From positions 1-9,853 of the forward strand of contig JAUVBI010000108.1 of the NCBI GenBank assembly GCA_030591305.1: a stretch of DNA of 9,853 bases, in the 5' to 3' direction. The stretch comes from Pseudomonadota bacterium (lineage in GTDB: Bacteria > Pseudomonadota > Gammaproteobacteria > Pseudomonadales > Halieaceae). Shown piece by piece: positions 1 to 6,728 of the stretch. The notes beneath the pieces were generated by a model. It saw only the letters and a list, made by a program, of their open reading frames with translations, ran no database searches and had not been told where the DNA came from. Positions within the stretch are counted from its first letter, which is position 1; each line of letters starts with the position of its first letter. The position numbers and the translations under genes were made by a program.

Positions 1-389
1 CCAAAGCTGAGCACGCTGCCGCCGCGCTCCAGCATAACGATTATGCCGCTCATCATGCCACATACAAGAATGATCCAGATGACAGTCTCATTTTTAAAGG
101 CATTGCTTGAGATGCTGCCCAATTGGGTGAACAGGTTGGTCGGGTCCAGTAACAAAATACCCGCGATCACGCCGGCGAGAAGAGGTTCAAGTGCCCTGCG
201 TGTAAGTATGGCGGTAACGATGGTAAAACAGACAGGTATCAGGCTGAGTATGCCGTAGGGCTCATCTGGCGAGCGTAGCGATGAGAACAAAGCGATAGCC
301 GCAAAGATCACGCCATAGACTAGCAGTGATTTTATATTGCTATTGGTGCTTTCGTGGGAAGTAAGAACTTCTTGTTCTGCAGTCGTCAT
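1..389 (-). CDS. Na+/H+ antiporter, NhaC family (N-terminal part; runs off left edge)
   Basis: This minus-strand reading frame is open from an ATG at 387-389 to the window edge, giving about 129 residues without a stop. Its N-terminus is a short polar stretch (MTTAEQEVLTSHESTN) followed by three hydrophobic segments at roughly residues 20-35, 45-57 and 62-78, and a fourth near 103-117. The segment YGILSLIPVCFTIVTAI followed by LTRRALEPLLAGVIAG, and later MLERGGSVLSFG, matches the usual start of NhaC/PF03553 inner-membrane Na+/H+ antiporters, in which ALSLLPPL-, LTRR- and LLERSGG-like stretches occur in this order. The start is supported by a weak AGGAT ribosome site about 5-9 nt upstream (around 394-399). 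It lies downstream of the SDR gene on the same strand, 145 bp away, so the two could be co-transcribed. The transported ion cannot be deduced; related carriers exchange organic substrates. Family call fairly sure, function less so. Confidence 0.72.
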   Translation of the reverse strand, partial: MTTAEQEVLTSHESTNSNIKSLLVYGVIFAAIALFSSLRSPDEPYGILSLIPVCFTIVTAILTRRALEPLLAGVIAGILLLDPTNLFTQLGSISSNAFKNETVIWIILVCGMMSGIIVMLERGGSVLSF

Positions 390-534
390 TATGAATCCTA
401 TCGCTTATTCGGGGCAGAATTTTTGTGGTTGTGCTCTATGTAAAATAATCCGTTAACCTTCTGCGCTCGAAGAGATAAATAAAAATATTAACTCGCGCCC
501 CTGTGCAGTCCTGCCACAAAACGGAGCGCACTGT
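390..534. other. Intergenic gap between SDR gene and antiporter gene
   Basis: These 145 bp separate two minus-strand genes. I see no T-run terminator hairpin after the SDR stop and no convincing -35/-10 pair for the antiporter. The middle (about 475-492) is AT-rich with an isolated TTAACT half-site but no partner arm at the 5-nt spacing seen in the three operator-like sites elsewhere. Read-through from the SDR promoter into the antiporter is therefore possible but not shown. Confidence 0.4.
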
Positions 535-1302
535 TTATTCCACTTCCAGTGACTGTCCTTCATCGGCTAGCAATACAGAGCCGTAGTAGGGCGCTCCAGC
601 TTCGGAAACCAGGAACAAGGCAGAGCGCGCGATGTCGATTGGTTCAGAAAAATTGCGCTTACTGGGTGTCGATGCGTCTATTACCTTCATCATCTCGGCA
701 TTTTCAGGCAGTGTTCTAATATCATTGTTCATGGGCGTTGAGGTATTACCGGGGGCGATGATATTGATGTGAATGCCAAAGGGTGCAAATTCTGCCGCCA
801 GACACTTGGACAACATAAGAACGCCCGCTTTGGAGGCGCCGTAAATACTGTACATGGCACCGGCTACCACACCAGACATGGATGAGATGTTGACAATCTG
901 GCCAGCCTCTCTGGCCTTCATTCCGAGCAGTACAGCATTACAGGTATTAATTGTGCCACCCAGATTGACATCGAGCATCCCGCGCCAAACCTTCTCTTCC
1001 ATTTTCCCGCCAGGCGTGGGGAAGAAAACGCCCGCTGCATTTATCAGGATATCTATCGGTCCATGATCGTTTTCTATTGTACTGAAAACTTTCTCAACAT
1101 CGGCAGTGATACTGACATCCAGGCTATAGGAAGACGCTGAACCGCCGCTCTCCTCAATTCTCGCTACCACCTTATCCAGTGAGGACTTTGTCCTTGCGAG
1201 CAGAACTACGTTTGCACCTTCACTGGCAAATAGTTCAGCCGTAGCCTCTCCAATGCCAGACCCCGCGCCAGTAACCACCGCAACTTTACCGTTTAATAAC
1301 AT
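535..1302 (-). CDS. Classical short-chain dehydrogenase/reductase (SDR), 255 aa
   Basis: A cytoplasmic NAD(P)-dependent oxidoreductase that would interconvert an alcohol and a ketone or aldehyde on an unknown substrate. The length of 255 aa is typical of classical SDRs. The cofactor-binding TGAGSGIG lies at residues 11-18, the adenine-pocket LDV at 61-63, NAAG at 88-91, the tetrad Asn in DVN at 113, catalytic Ser141 in NISSMSG, and YxxxK as Tyr154/Lys158, with the structural PG at 184-185. All four tetrad residues are present, so the enzyme should be active. Arg37 after the second beta strand (VVLLAR) suggests NADP(H) preference, which is an inference. The start is supported by GGAG at 1310-1313, 7 nt from the ATG. 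The gene is transcribed away from the hydrolase genes, from a promoter within the inverted repeat at 1370-1392. Individual SDR substrates cannot be read from sequence; an alcohol produced by the neighbouring hydrolases is a plausible but untested target. Confidence 0.93.
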   Translation of the reverse strand: MLLNGKVAVVTGAGSGIGEATAELFASEGANVVLLARTKSSLDKVVARIEESGGSASSYSLDVSITADVEKVFSTIENDHGPIDILINAAGVFFPTPGGKMEEKVWRGMLDVNLGGTINTCNAVLLGMKAREAGQIVNISSMSGVVAGAMYSIYGASKAGVLMLSKCLAAEFAPFGIHINIIAPGNTSTPMNNDIRTLPENAEMMKVIDASTPSKRNFSEPIDIARSALFLVSEAGAPYYGSVLLADEGQSLEVE

Positions 1303-1367
1303 TTCTTCGCTCCAGAATAGTGATGTCCAGAAGCCGCCCCGATATTACAGGCGAACCCTTCCAAATT

Positions 1368-1373
1368 AGTATA
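1368..1373 (-). promoter_or_regulatory. -10 box candidate for the SDR gene
   Basis: On the minus strand these bases read TATACT, five of six matches to TATAAT, at the outer edge of the left arm of the inverted repeat. Transcription would start near 1360, leaving a leader of roughly 58 nt before the SDR start. No good TTGACA-like -35 lies at 16-18 bp, so strength may depend on other factors. Confidence 0.4.
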
Positions 1374-1392
1374 GTTAACTAGCTTAACTATA
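1370..1392. promoter_or_regulatory. Perfect 23-bp inverted repeat, probable operator (site 1)
   Basis: The arms TATAGTTAA (1370-1378) and TTAACTATA (1384-1392) are exact reverse complements separated by the five bases CTAGC. The repeat sits exactly between divergently transcribed genes and overlaps -10-like boxes on both strands, a geometry expected of a repressor site for a dimeric helix-turn-helix protein such as a TetR or MarR family member. Related repeats with the same 5-nt spacer occur at 1559-1575 and 7017-7035. The regulator itself is not in the window, so the family is inferred only from architecture. Confidence 0.65.
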
Positions 1393-1394
1393 AT
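1389..1394 (+). promoter_or_regulatory. -10 box candidate for the serine hydrolase / alpha-beta hydrolase operon
   Basis: A perfect TATAAT lies at the right end of the inverted repeat. A -35 placed 17 bp upstream would be TTAGTA (1366-1371), a poor match. Transcription would start near 1401, giving a leader of about 235 nt that includes the hairpin at 1514-1548 and the second repeat. The same ACTATAATG context recurs upstream of the second TonB receptor, which strengthens the call. Confidence 0.5.
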
Positions 1395-1472
1395 GGAAGG
1401 TGAGATGCAAGAAGTTTATGAAAATCTTTGCCCTTAAACGAGACGGTGCAAGAACCCCTGAACTAACCGCGG

Positions 1473-1535
1473 GAGATTGCAACAGGCGTTGGCTTGGATG
1501 CTGCCAAACAAGAATTCATTGTACAGCTAAAATAG
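1473..1535 (+). pseudogene. Possible remnant of an IS110-family transposase N-terminus
   Basis: Read in the frame of 1491, this stretch gives EIATGVGLDAAKQEFIVQLK followed by a stop. The pattern GLDAAKQEF resembles the (V)GIDVAKxxF segment at the start of IS110-family DEDD transposases, which carries the first catalytic Asp. Only about 20 residues are present, with a stop at 1533-1535 and another in the same frame just upstream at 1464-1466. No start codon, partner fragment or element end is visible, so this could be chance resemblance. Confidence 0.3.
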
Positions 1536-1548
1536 CTTTACAATGAAT
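1514..1548. repeat. 35-nt near-perfect inverted repeat / hairpin
   Basis: The outer arms ATTCATTGTA (1514-1523) and TACAATGAAT (1539-1548) are exact reverse complements. Inside them AGCTA (1525-1529) pairs with TAGCT (1533-1537) around a 3-base AAA loop, with one C/T mismatch (1524/1538). Fifteen of sixteen positions pair. It is not followed by a T-run, so it does not look like an intrinsic terminator. If the operon is transcribed from the 1389-1394 promoter, it would fold in the untranslated leader of the serine hydrolase mRNA. It overlaps the possible transposase remnant. Confidence 0.6.
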
Positions 1549-1558
1549 CCAGAATTAA

Positions 1559-1575
1559 AGTTAAATAGATTAACT
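1559..1575. promoter_or_regulatory. Operator-like inverted repeat (site 2)
   Basis: The arms AGTTAA (1559-1564) and TTAACT (1570-1575) are exact reverse complements with a 5-nt spacer ATAGA, the same half-site and spacer length as the perfect repeat at 1370-1392. It lies 60 bp before the preferred start of the serine hydrolase. Six-base arms in AT-rich DNA can arise by chance, so the support comes mainly from the similarity to the other two sites. Confidence 0.4.
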
Positions 1576-1621
1576 ATGTACTTGCGGGCAATTACTGGCG
1601 CCCTAATGCCAATGAGGATAG

Positions 1622-1628
1622 AAGGGAG
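1622..1628 (+). promoter_or_regulatory. Ribosome binding site deciding the serine hydrolase start
   Basis: AAGGGAG lies 7 nt before the ATG at 1636. The alternative in-frame ATG at 1543 has no ribosome site, sits inside the hairpin at 1514-1548 and would push operator-like sequence into the coding region, so 1636 is preferred. Confidence 0.75.
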
Positions 1629-1635
1629 ATATTTG

Positions 1636-2949
1636 ATGAATTCAGTTTTTATAGGAAACAGGCCTGCCATCAGGTCGTCAAAAAACTGCAGTGAGGCACC
1701 GTTAGCTATGATAGCAGGGCTGCTTGTAGTCCTGAGTCTGTCGCTTGGCGGCTCCAGCGTTATAGCGCAAGACAAGGTGTCCAAGCAAGCCGCTCCACCT
1801 AAAACGCATCCCGCGGTGGCGGGACGTGCAGGTGCCACGGCCTTGCCCAATCGCCTGGTGGGCTTGAGAACAATGTCGGAGAAATTTCCCACACGAATAA
1901 TTCCACGAGCGGGTTTAATCCACCACTTCGATTGGGAGTCTATAGCAGGATCAGATATCAGCTACCAGTGGCAGGGTAAAACCTATACGATCGATGAGCT
2001 GGTGGCGCGTAATCACTCCACGTCTTTGGTCGTTGTTCATAAAGGGGTTCTGGTGCACGAGCAATACCTGCAGGGAACCACTGAATCAACACACCTCACG
2101 TCATTTTCCATGGCCAAGTCTATTGTTGGCCTGCTGGCGGGCATTGCGGTGGGCGAGGGCGCAATAGAATCCATCGAAGATCCGGTGACCAAATACGTGC
2201 CAGAACTCAAGGGTACGGGCTATGATGGCGCCAGTGTAAAGCATTTATTACAAATGTCTTCCGGTGTTAAGTGGAGCGAAAAGTATACTTCCAGGACTTC
2301 GGATATTGCCCGCTTCTCCGGTGCGTCCATTATCATGAACCAGATGTCTGCGAATCACTTCATGACAACCCTGCCCCGTGTGCACAAGCCGGGTACGGTT
2401 TTTAACTACTCATCCGGTGAAACACAGGTGCTTGGTTGGGTTGTGTCTTCCGCCGTGGGAAAATCCCTGTCCAATTATCTACATGAAAAGCTATGGTCCA
2501 AGCTGGGCATGGAGCACGATGCCTATTGGCTGCTCGATAGCAACAATGGCGATGAATTTTCCAGTATCGGTATTAACGCCTCCGCCAGAGACTATGCCCG
2601 AATTGGACAGCTGATGTTACAAGATGGTGTATGGAACGGTACTCGCCTGTTGCCGGAAGGCTGGGTTAAAGCATCGTCTACGCCGGATGGAGAGCATGTG
2701 GCCTATGGCAATGTACGCGAGACCCAGCCCGATTTTGGTTATGGATTCCAGTGGTGGGCCTATGAAGATGGGACCTATGATGCGGAGGGTGTTTTTGGCC
2801 AGTTTATATGGGTTAATCCAAAAGACCAGATTGTAATTGTTAAGACCGGTGTCTGGCCGGGAGCGACGGTTCATGACCTGAAACAGGAACTTCTAACCGG
2901 CTTCAGGGCCATTTCAAAACATTTTACCGCTAAGGATCATCAGCAATGA
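1636..2949 (+). CDS. Secreted serine hydrolase, beta-lactamase (class C) fold, 437 aa
   Basis: An exported serine hydrolase of the COG1680/PF00144 group, which includes esterases and 6-aminohexanoate-dimer hydrolase (NylB-like). Numbered from the ATG at 1636, a hydrophobic segment at about residues 24-42, ending in SSVIA before QDK, is a signal peptide with likely cleavage near Ala44. The catalytic SMAK (SxxK) is Ser158/Lys161, the second motif is Tyr258 in NYSSGETQVLGW (YSS, as in NylB-type enzymes rather than the YAN of AmpC), and the third is GVFGQ at 385-389, which replaces KTG. The combination points to an esterase or amidase rather than an antibiotic-resistance beta-lactamase. It is the first gene of a rightward operon and overlaps the next gene by 4 bp, so the two products should act together. 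The substrate is unknown; family certain, reaction inferred. Confidence 0.9.
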   Translation: MNSVFIGNRPAIRSSKNCSEAPLAMIAGLLVVLSLSLGGSSVIAQDKVSKQAAPPKTHPAVAGRAGATALPNRLVGLRTMSEKFPTRIIPRAGLIHHFDWESIAGSDISYQWQGKTYTIDELVARNHSTSLVVVHKGVLVHEQYLQGTTESTHLTSFSMAKSIVGLLAGIAVGEGAIESIEDPVTKYVPELKGTGYDGASVKHLLQMSSGVKWSEKYTSRTSDIARFSGASIIMNQMSANHFMTTLPRVHKPGTVFNYSSGETQVLGWVVSSAVGKSLSNYLHEKLWSKLGMEHDAYWLLDSNNGDEFSSIGINASARDYARIGQLMLQDGVWNGTRLLPEGWVKASSTPDGEHVAYGNVRETQPDFGYGFQWWAYEDGTYDAEGVFGQFIWVNPKDQIVIVKTGVWPGATVHDLKQELLTGFRAISKHFTAKDHQQ

Positions 2950-4307
2950 AAGATTTTAATCGTCGTGAAGCAATAATGGGCCTGGCCGCTCTGGTTGGTG
3001 GCTCGGCAGCTCTTGCCCCGTCTATCAGCTGGGCGGAAGGGGAGGGGCCAGAAGTCACTCAAAAATTTGATTTGAGCAAAGCCGGTAGGTCCATGGACGA
3101 TCAGTTCGAACGCACCTGGTGGCAGCTGGGAATGATGGGTGATGCCATCATGGATAATCAACTGCTGTGGTATCTCGGACAGGCGGGCCAGCGCAGTTCC
3201 GAGGTAAGTGAATGCCTGGACGTGGCCATGCGTATCGACGTCAATAGCGATGACTCCTGGTTTACTGAATGGAACGCGTTGGCTGAGCGGGTGGAGGCAG
3301 TTGCCGAGACCAGCTATAAACGCGGACACAAGCTCAGTTCTGGACAAGGCTACCTGCGGGCAGCTAACTACTACCGGGCCGCACTGATTCATTTTCTGGA
3401 GGAGGATGGGCCACGACTCAAGAAGGCTACTCTCGCCAGTCGTAACGCCTATGAGAAGGCGCTGAAATTACTGAAAATTCCGGGAAAAGCGATAGAGATT
3501 CCCTATGAGGGCACTACACTGCCTGCGCATTTTTATCGATCACCGGTGGCAGATACAAAGGCGCCTGTTTTAATTATGCACCAGGGGATGCATGCCTGGC
3601 CGGAAGAAACGAAATGGGCCTGGGAAGGCGCCATTATGCGCGGCTATCATGTGCTGGCTTTTCACGGACCAGGACAGGGGCTGCCCCTGCGTCTGCAAAA
3701 CCTCAAGTTTCGTCCCGATTGGGAAAACGTCATAAAACCCGTGGTTGATGTGGCCTTGCAAATGCCCGGTGTAGATCCCAACAGGGTCATCCTGAAAGGC
3801 CTGAGCTTCGGTGGCTACCTCGCTCCACGGGCAGCAGCATTTGAAAAGCGTCTGGCGGTTTGTATTGCAAACCCCGGTGTTCTCGACTGGTATGAGGGAA
3901 TGGAAAAAGTGCTTACGCCTGACTTTGCCGGACTGGCTTTTGCAAATCCTGAGGCATTCAATAATGTGGTGCAACAGACCATGATGAATGAGCCCGGTCC
4001 ACGCTGGGGGCTGGCCGATGGTATCTGGAAATTTGGTGCTACATCACCTGCGGACTTTATCCACAAGCTCAAGGCATACAGCACCAAACCCTATGTCGAC
4101 CAGATCAAGTGTAAGGTTCTGGTTATGGATGGTGCCGCAGAGGAGTTCTCCAAAGGGCAGGGGCCAAAGCTCTTTGAAGCACTAAAAACTGAAAAAGAAT
4201 ACATGCTGTTCGATGCTGAGGATACGGGCCTGGTTCACTGCCAGACCGGCGCCATGGCCATTGCGGAACAACGCATGTTCGACTGGCTTGATGAGCAGAT
4301 GTTATAA
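2946..4307 (+). CDS. Exported alpha/beta hydrolase, 2,6-dihydroxypseudooxynicotine hydrolase-like, 453 aa
   Basis: An alpha/beta-hydrolase-fold enzyme preceded by a probable twin-arginine signal: Arg6-Arg7 in FNRREAIMG, a hydrophobic segment at 9-24 and an AxA-like site SWA at 28-30. A helical domain at about 50-175, with SECLD and DSWFTEW, precedes the catalytic domain, as in the FrsA and 2,6-dihydroxypseudooxynicotine hydrolase group. The oxyanion-region HGPGQG is at 240-245, the nucleophile elbow GLSFGG gives Ser287, Asp395 in VMDGAAEEF is the likely acid, and His431 in GLVHCQTGA is the likely base. The triad is complete. The start overlaps the upstream stop as ATGA and has AAGGA at 2932-2936, which suggests translational coupling with the serine hydrolase. 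The prototype enzyme cleaves a C-C bond in nicotine catabolism, but relatives are esterases, so the reaction is open. The truncated gene at the right edge is a paralogue. Confidence 0.85.
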   Translation: MKDFNRREAIMGLAALVGGSAALAPSISWAEGEGPEVTQKFDLSKAGRSMDDQFERTWWQLGMMGDAIMDNQLLWYLGQAGQRSSEVSECLDVAMRIDVNSDDSWFTEWNALAERVEAVAETSYKRGHKLSSGQGYLRAANYYRAALIHFLEEDGPRLKKATLASRNAYEKALKLLKIPGKAIEIPYEGTTLPAHFYRSPVADTKAPVLIMHQGMHAWPEETKWAWEGAIMRGYHVLAFHGPGQGLPLRLQNLKFRPDWENVIKPVVDVALQMPGVDPNRVILKGLSFGGYLAPRAAAFEKRLAVCIANPGVLDWYEGMEKVLTPDFAGLAFANPEAFNNVVQQTMMNEPGPRWGLADGIWKFGATSPADFIHKLKAYSTKPYVDQIKCKVLVMDGAAEEFSKGQGPKLFEALKTEKEYMLFDAEDTGLVHCQTGAMAIAEQRMFDWLDEQML

Positions 4308-4327
4308 AACGCTTGTTGCGAAAGCTG

Positions 4328-4347
4328 CGGTGGGAGTTTTCCCACCG
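4328..4347. terminator. Hairpin in convergent gap, possible 3'-end structure
   Basis: CGGTGGGA (4328-4335) and TCCCACCG (4340-4347) form an 8-bp GC-rich stem with a GTTT loop, 20 bp after the stop of the alpha/beta hydrolase and between two convergent genes. There is no T-run on either strand, so it is not a textbook intrinsic terminator. It may protect the 3' end or mark a Rho-dependent stop. Confidence 0.4.
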
Positions 4348-4358
4348 GTATAACTGAT

Positions 4359-4373
4359 GCAGGCACTGCCTGC
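4359..4373. terminator. Second small hairpin in the convergent gap
   Basis: GCAGGC (4359-4364) pairs with GCCTGC (4368-4373) around a 3-base ACT loop. It lies 21 bp beyond the stop of the convergent TonB receptor gene in that gene's reading direction. No T-run follows on either strand, so a terminator role is only suggested by position. Confidence 0.3.
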
Positions 4374-4394
4374 GCAGCCGAGAATAGGAAGTTG

Positions 4395-6728
4395 CTAGAA
4401 GTTGTACCTCCCGGTTACACCGATCGTTCTTCCTGGCCCCTTGTAGGCCGTATAACCACCCAGTCCATCGCGACCGGGCAAAAAGGTGCTGGCATAATCC
4501 TCATTCGCCAGATTCTTGCCATAGACGGTAACCGCCCAACTTCCGTTTGCCGCTTTAAGGCCGGCGCTGGCTGCCAATAAAGTTTTCTCATCTTGGTTTG
4601 TTAGTGGATCAAGTGTCGTCAGGCCGTTGTAGTCGTCGGTGTAGGCCACTTCACCCCGCAGGAACCACCCCATGCCGTTGGCGAAACCGGCATCCCACTG
4701 TGCATTCAGGTTGGCGGTAAGAGGACTGTTTTGTGCAACTCGCTTACCGCTCAGATCTTGCGATAGTATGCCATCCTCTACGCTACAACCGGCAGCGCTG
4801 GCACCACCCGCATTGGCTACAGCTATTTTTTGTGTGTCGCTGCAATCCACGTTCTCATAATCATCATAGCGCGAGTCGATATAGGAAAAGGCGCCAGATA
4901 AGGTCAGGTGAGCTGATGTTGCCAAGACAAAATCGGCCTCTACGCCTGATACTTCAACGGAAGCGGCATTGTTAAATATGCTGGTAACACCCCCTGTTTC
5001 CTCGTTAAAGGAGCGTACTTGATAATCGTCATAGGTTTGATAGTAAACAGCTGCGTTAAGTTGTAGGGTGTTGTCCAGAAACCGGCCCTTCATGCCCATC
5101 TCATAGTTTATGGTGGTCTCTTCATCGTAGGCTTCTATCGTGGGGTCCGAGTTGAAACCGCCGGGTTTGTATCCCTGGGCATAGCCACCGTAGAAACTTA
5201 TATTATCAGAAGCGGCGTAAACAAGTTTTAAGCTGGTGCTGAAATTGCTCCAGGTATCACTTTGTTTGGGGCCTACCGGGAGCGTGCCGTCGCCAAACAG
5301 GCCGGTAAACCGTGAGGTGAGATTGCGGTCATCCTTTTCTGTTTCTCCGTAGCGCAGGCCCAGCACCAGGTCCCACTGCTCGTTTGCGTGCCAGGTTTGG
5401 TGGGTAAAGACGGACCAGTCTGTGGTGTCGAGGAATTTTACCGGAGTGACGCCAAGATTGATGTTAACAGAGGCGACGTGCACCAGCAGGGACTGGCTGG
5501 TGGCCAGGTCGGTATTGCTGTAGTAGGCGCCGTACAGGGAGCTGAGAGAGTCGCTTTCATAGGCGAGGCGGAGTTCATGCGAGTAGCTTTCCTCATTGTC
5601 AGGAGAGCCATCTGAGTGGAAGGGAAGAACAAGAAACGGCAAGGCACCGCCATCGCCGCCGGTTGCGGTGCCTGCAGTGACGATTGATCTTGAAAAGTCT
5701 GGCAGAATCACTTCCACATCAACGGCCAGGGGGTCTCCCTGATTCAGTTGCCTGTCCCAGGAGCTGATGCCCCCCACATAGGTGGTATTCCAGTGATCGC
5801 TGATATTCCAGTTTATGCTGAGCAGGCTATTTTTGGCGATTGCATCCCGACCCACTCCCATTATAGCTTCGACTTTTTCATCGAACGGGTCAGCAGGCAG
5901 GGTAATAAGTGCCTGCCTGTCCTCTAGCAGACTGACCGCGCCATAGCTGACACGCTCAAACACCTCGTCGCGCACTTCGCTGGAGTGGTAGTCCTGGCTG
6001 AAAATTATCTCGAGATCCTCGCTGGCCTGATAGAGTAACCGCATTCGACCACCATAGTTTTTAGCCGAGCGCTCTTTTCCCGTCAGTATATTCTCGATTT
6101 CACCGTCAAATTCACTGTGGTAGGCACTTACCCGTAGCGCAAACTTATCACCCAGTGGCAGGTTTAGCTTGCCGCGATACTCCTGCTTTCCATGATCGGC
6201 AAATTCCAGGTCCACGCCCCCTTCAAAAATGTTGAGGGCCGGCTTTACTGTACTGATTACAATGGCTCCTGAAGAAGCCTCTTTGCCATAAAGCGTCGCC
6301 TGCGGCCCCTTCAGTATTTCTATACGCTCCACATCCATTAAATTATTAAACGCCGAGTCCAGACTGCTCAGCGCCCGATCATCCAGAAAAATCGTGACGG
6401 GCGGCCTGAACCCAAGGGCAAAGGGTAGGGCACCGACGCCACGTATACTGATGCCCTGCGCAAAACCATCGGGTGTGTCGCTTATAAACAGGCCGGGAGT
6501 AATTTTTGCAATGCCCGCAAAGTCTCTGGTGTTGGTCTGTTCGAGAAAATCGCCTTTCAGTGCCGTAATAGAAATGGGCACATCCTGCAATCGCTGTTCT
6601 CTTTTTTGCGCCGTTACCAGGACTTCTTCCAGCTGGCGAATGGAGTCCTGGGCACTAAGCGGATTGGCGTAACCTGTCGTTACAACGAGTCCTACAATGC
6701 ATGAAACCAGGCGTTTTTCTAATGTCAT
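4395..6728 (-). CDS. TonB-dependent outer-membrane receptor 1, 777 aa
   Basis: A gated outer-membrane beta-barrel for energised uptake of a scarce or bulky ligand. Numbered from the ATG at 6728, residues 1-26 form a signal peptide ending PLSA before QDS. The TonB-box region LEEVLVTAQKREQRLQDVP lies at about 33-51, the plug follows (GISIRGVG at 92-99), and the signature VERIEILKGPQATLYGKEA is at 133-151, the R-GPQ-TLYG pattern of this family. The rest is barrel, ending in YNF with the C-terminal Phe used for outer-membrane insertion. Two Cys, in ENVDCSD and AAGCSVED, could form a disulfide in a surface loop. The start at 6728 is chosen over an ATG at 6770 because GGAG at 6735-6738 sits 6 nt upstream and the signal peptide then begins normally. 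It converges on the alpha/beta hydrolase and diverges from receptor 2. Receptors of this type are often wrongly called siderophore receptors; catabolic neighbours favour an organic substrate. Confidence 0.92.
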   Translation of the reverse strand: MTLEKRLVSCIVGLVVTTGYANPLSAQDSIRQLEEVLVTAQKREQRLQDVPISITALKGDFLEQTNTRDFAGIAKITPGLFISDTPDGFAQGISIRGVGALPFALGFRPPVTIFLDDRALSSLDSAFNNLMDVERIEILKGPQATLYGKEASSGAIVISTVKPALNIFEGGVDLEFADHGKQEYRGKLNLPLGDKFALRVSAYHSEFDGEIENILTGKERSAKNYGGRMRLLYQASEDLEIIFSQDYHSSEVRDEVFERVSYGAVSLLEDRQALITLPADPFDEKVEAIMGVGRDAIAKNSLLSINWNISDHWNTTYVGGISSWDRQLNQGDPLAVDVEVILPDFSRSIVTAGTATGGDGGALPFLVLPFHSDGSPDNEESYSHELRLAYESDSLSSLYGAYYSNTDLATSQSLLVHVASVNINLGVTPVKFLDTTDWSVFTHQTWHANEQWDLVLGLRYGETEKDDRNLTSRFTGLFGDGTLPVGPKQSDTWSNFSTSLKLVYAASDNISFYGGYAQGYKPGGFNSDPTIEAYDEETTINYEMGMKGRFLDNTLQLNAAVYYQTYDDYQVRSFNEETGGVTSIFNNAASVEVSGVEADFVLATSAHLTLSGAFSYIDSRYDDYENVDCSDTQKIAVANAGGASAAGCSVEDGILSQDLSGKRVAQNSPLTANLNAQWDAGFANGMGWFLRGEVAYTDDYNGLTTLDPLTNQDEKTLLAASAGLKAANGSWAVTVYGKNLANEDYASTFLPGRDGLGGYTAYKGPGRTIGVTGRYNF

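Larger units (their letters stand above)
1303..1635. other. Divergent intergenic region between SDR and serine hydrolase genes
   Basis: This 333-bp stretch carries no convincing intact gene. From left to right it holds the SDR ribosome site, a 23-bp inverted repeat with a -10 box on each strand (1368-1394), a scrap resembling the start of an IS110-type transposase (1473-1535), a 35-nt near-perfect hairpin (1514-1548), a second operator-like repeat (1559-1575) and the ribosome site of the serine hydrolase (1622-1628). Short open frames at 1405 (10 codons) and 1418 (42 codons) exist but show no family resemblance. Confidence 0.7.

Noticed and set aside
1405..1546. Short open frames (10 codons at 1405 and 42 codons at 1418) just after the promoter, considered as leader peptides
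   Set aside because: The 10-codon frame has a GGAAGG-like site too close to its ATG; the 42-codon frame overlaps the hairpin and has Cys/Arg-rich composition typical of noncoding DNA. Neither shows an attenuation-like codon run.
1527..1892. Antisense 121-codon frame on the minus strand over the start of the serine hydrolase
   Set aside because: It mirrors the hydrolase coding frame, has no family resemblance and overlaps the hairpin and ribosome site of the real gene.
1636..2949. An antibiotic-resistance class C beta-lactamase
   Set aside because: SxxK is present, but the second motif is YSS and the third is GVFGQ instead of YAN and KTG, and the operon context is catabolic.
2940..3392. 150-codon minus-strand frame within the alpha/beta hydrolase gene
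   Set aside because: The plus-strand frame carries a clear family signature through this region; the antisense product looks like an arbitrary translation with no recognisable motif.
3570..4087. Two further minus-strand frames opposite the catalytic domain of the alpha/beta hydrolase
   Set aside because: They are fully contained within a well-supported gene and have no domain features or upstream signals.
4395..6728. A siderophore receptor role for receptor 1
   Set aside because: No iron-related gene or Fur-box-like palindrome was seen; the general TonB receptor motifs do not define the ligand.
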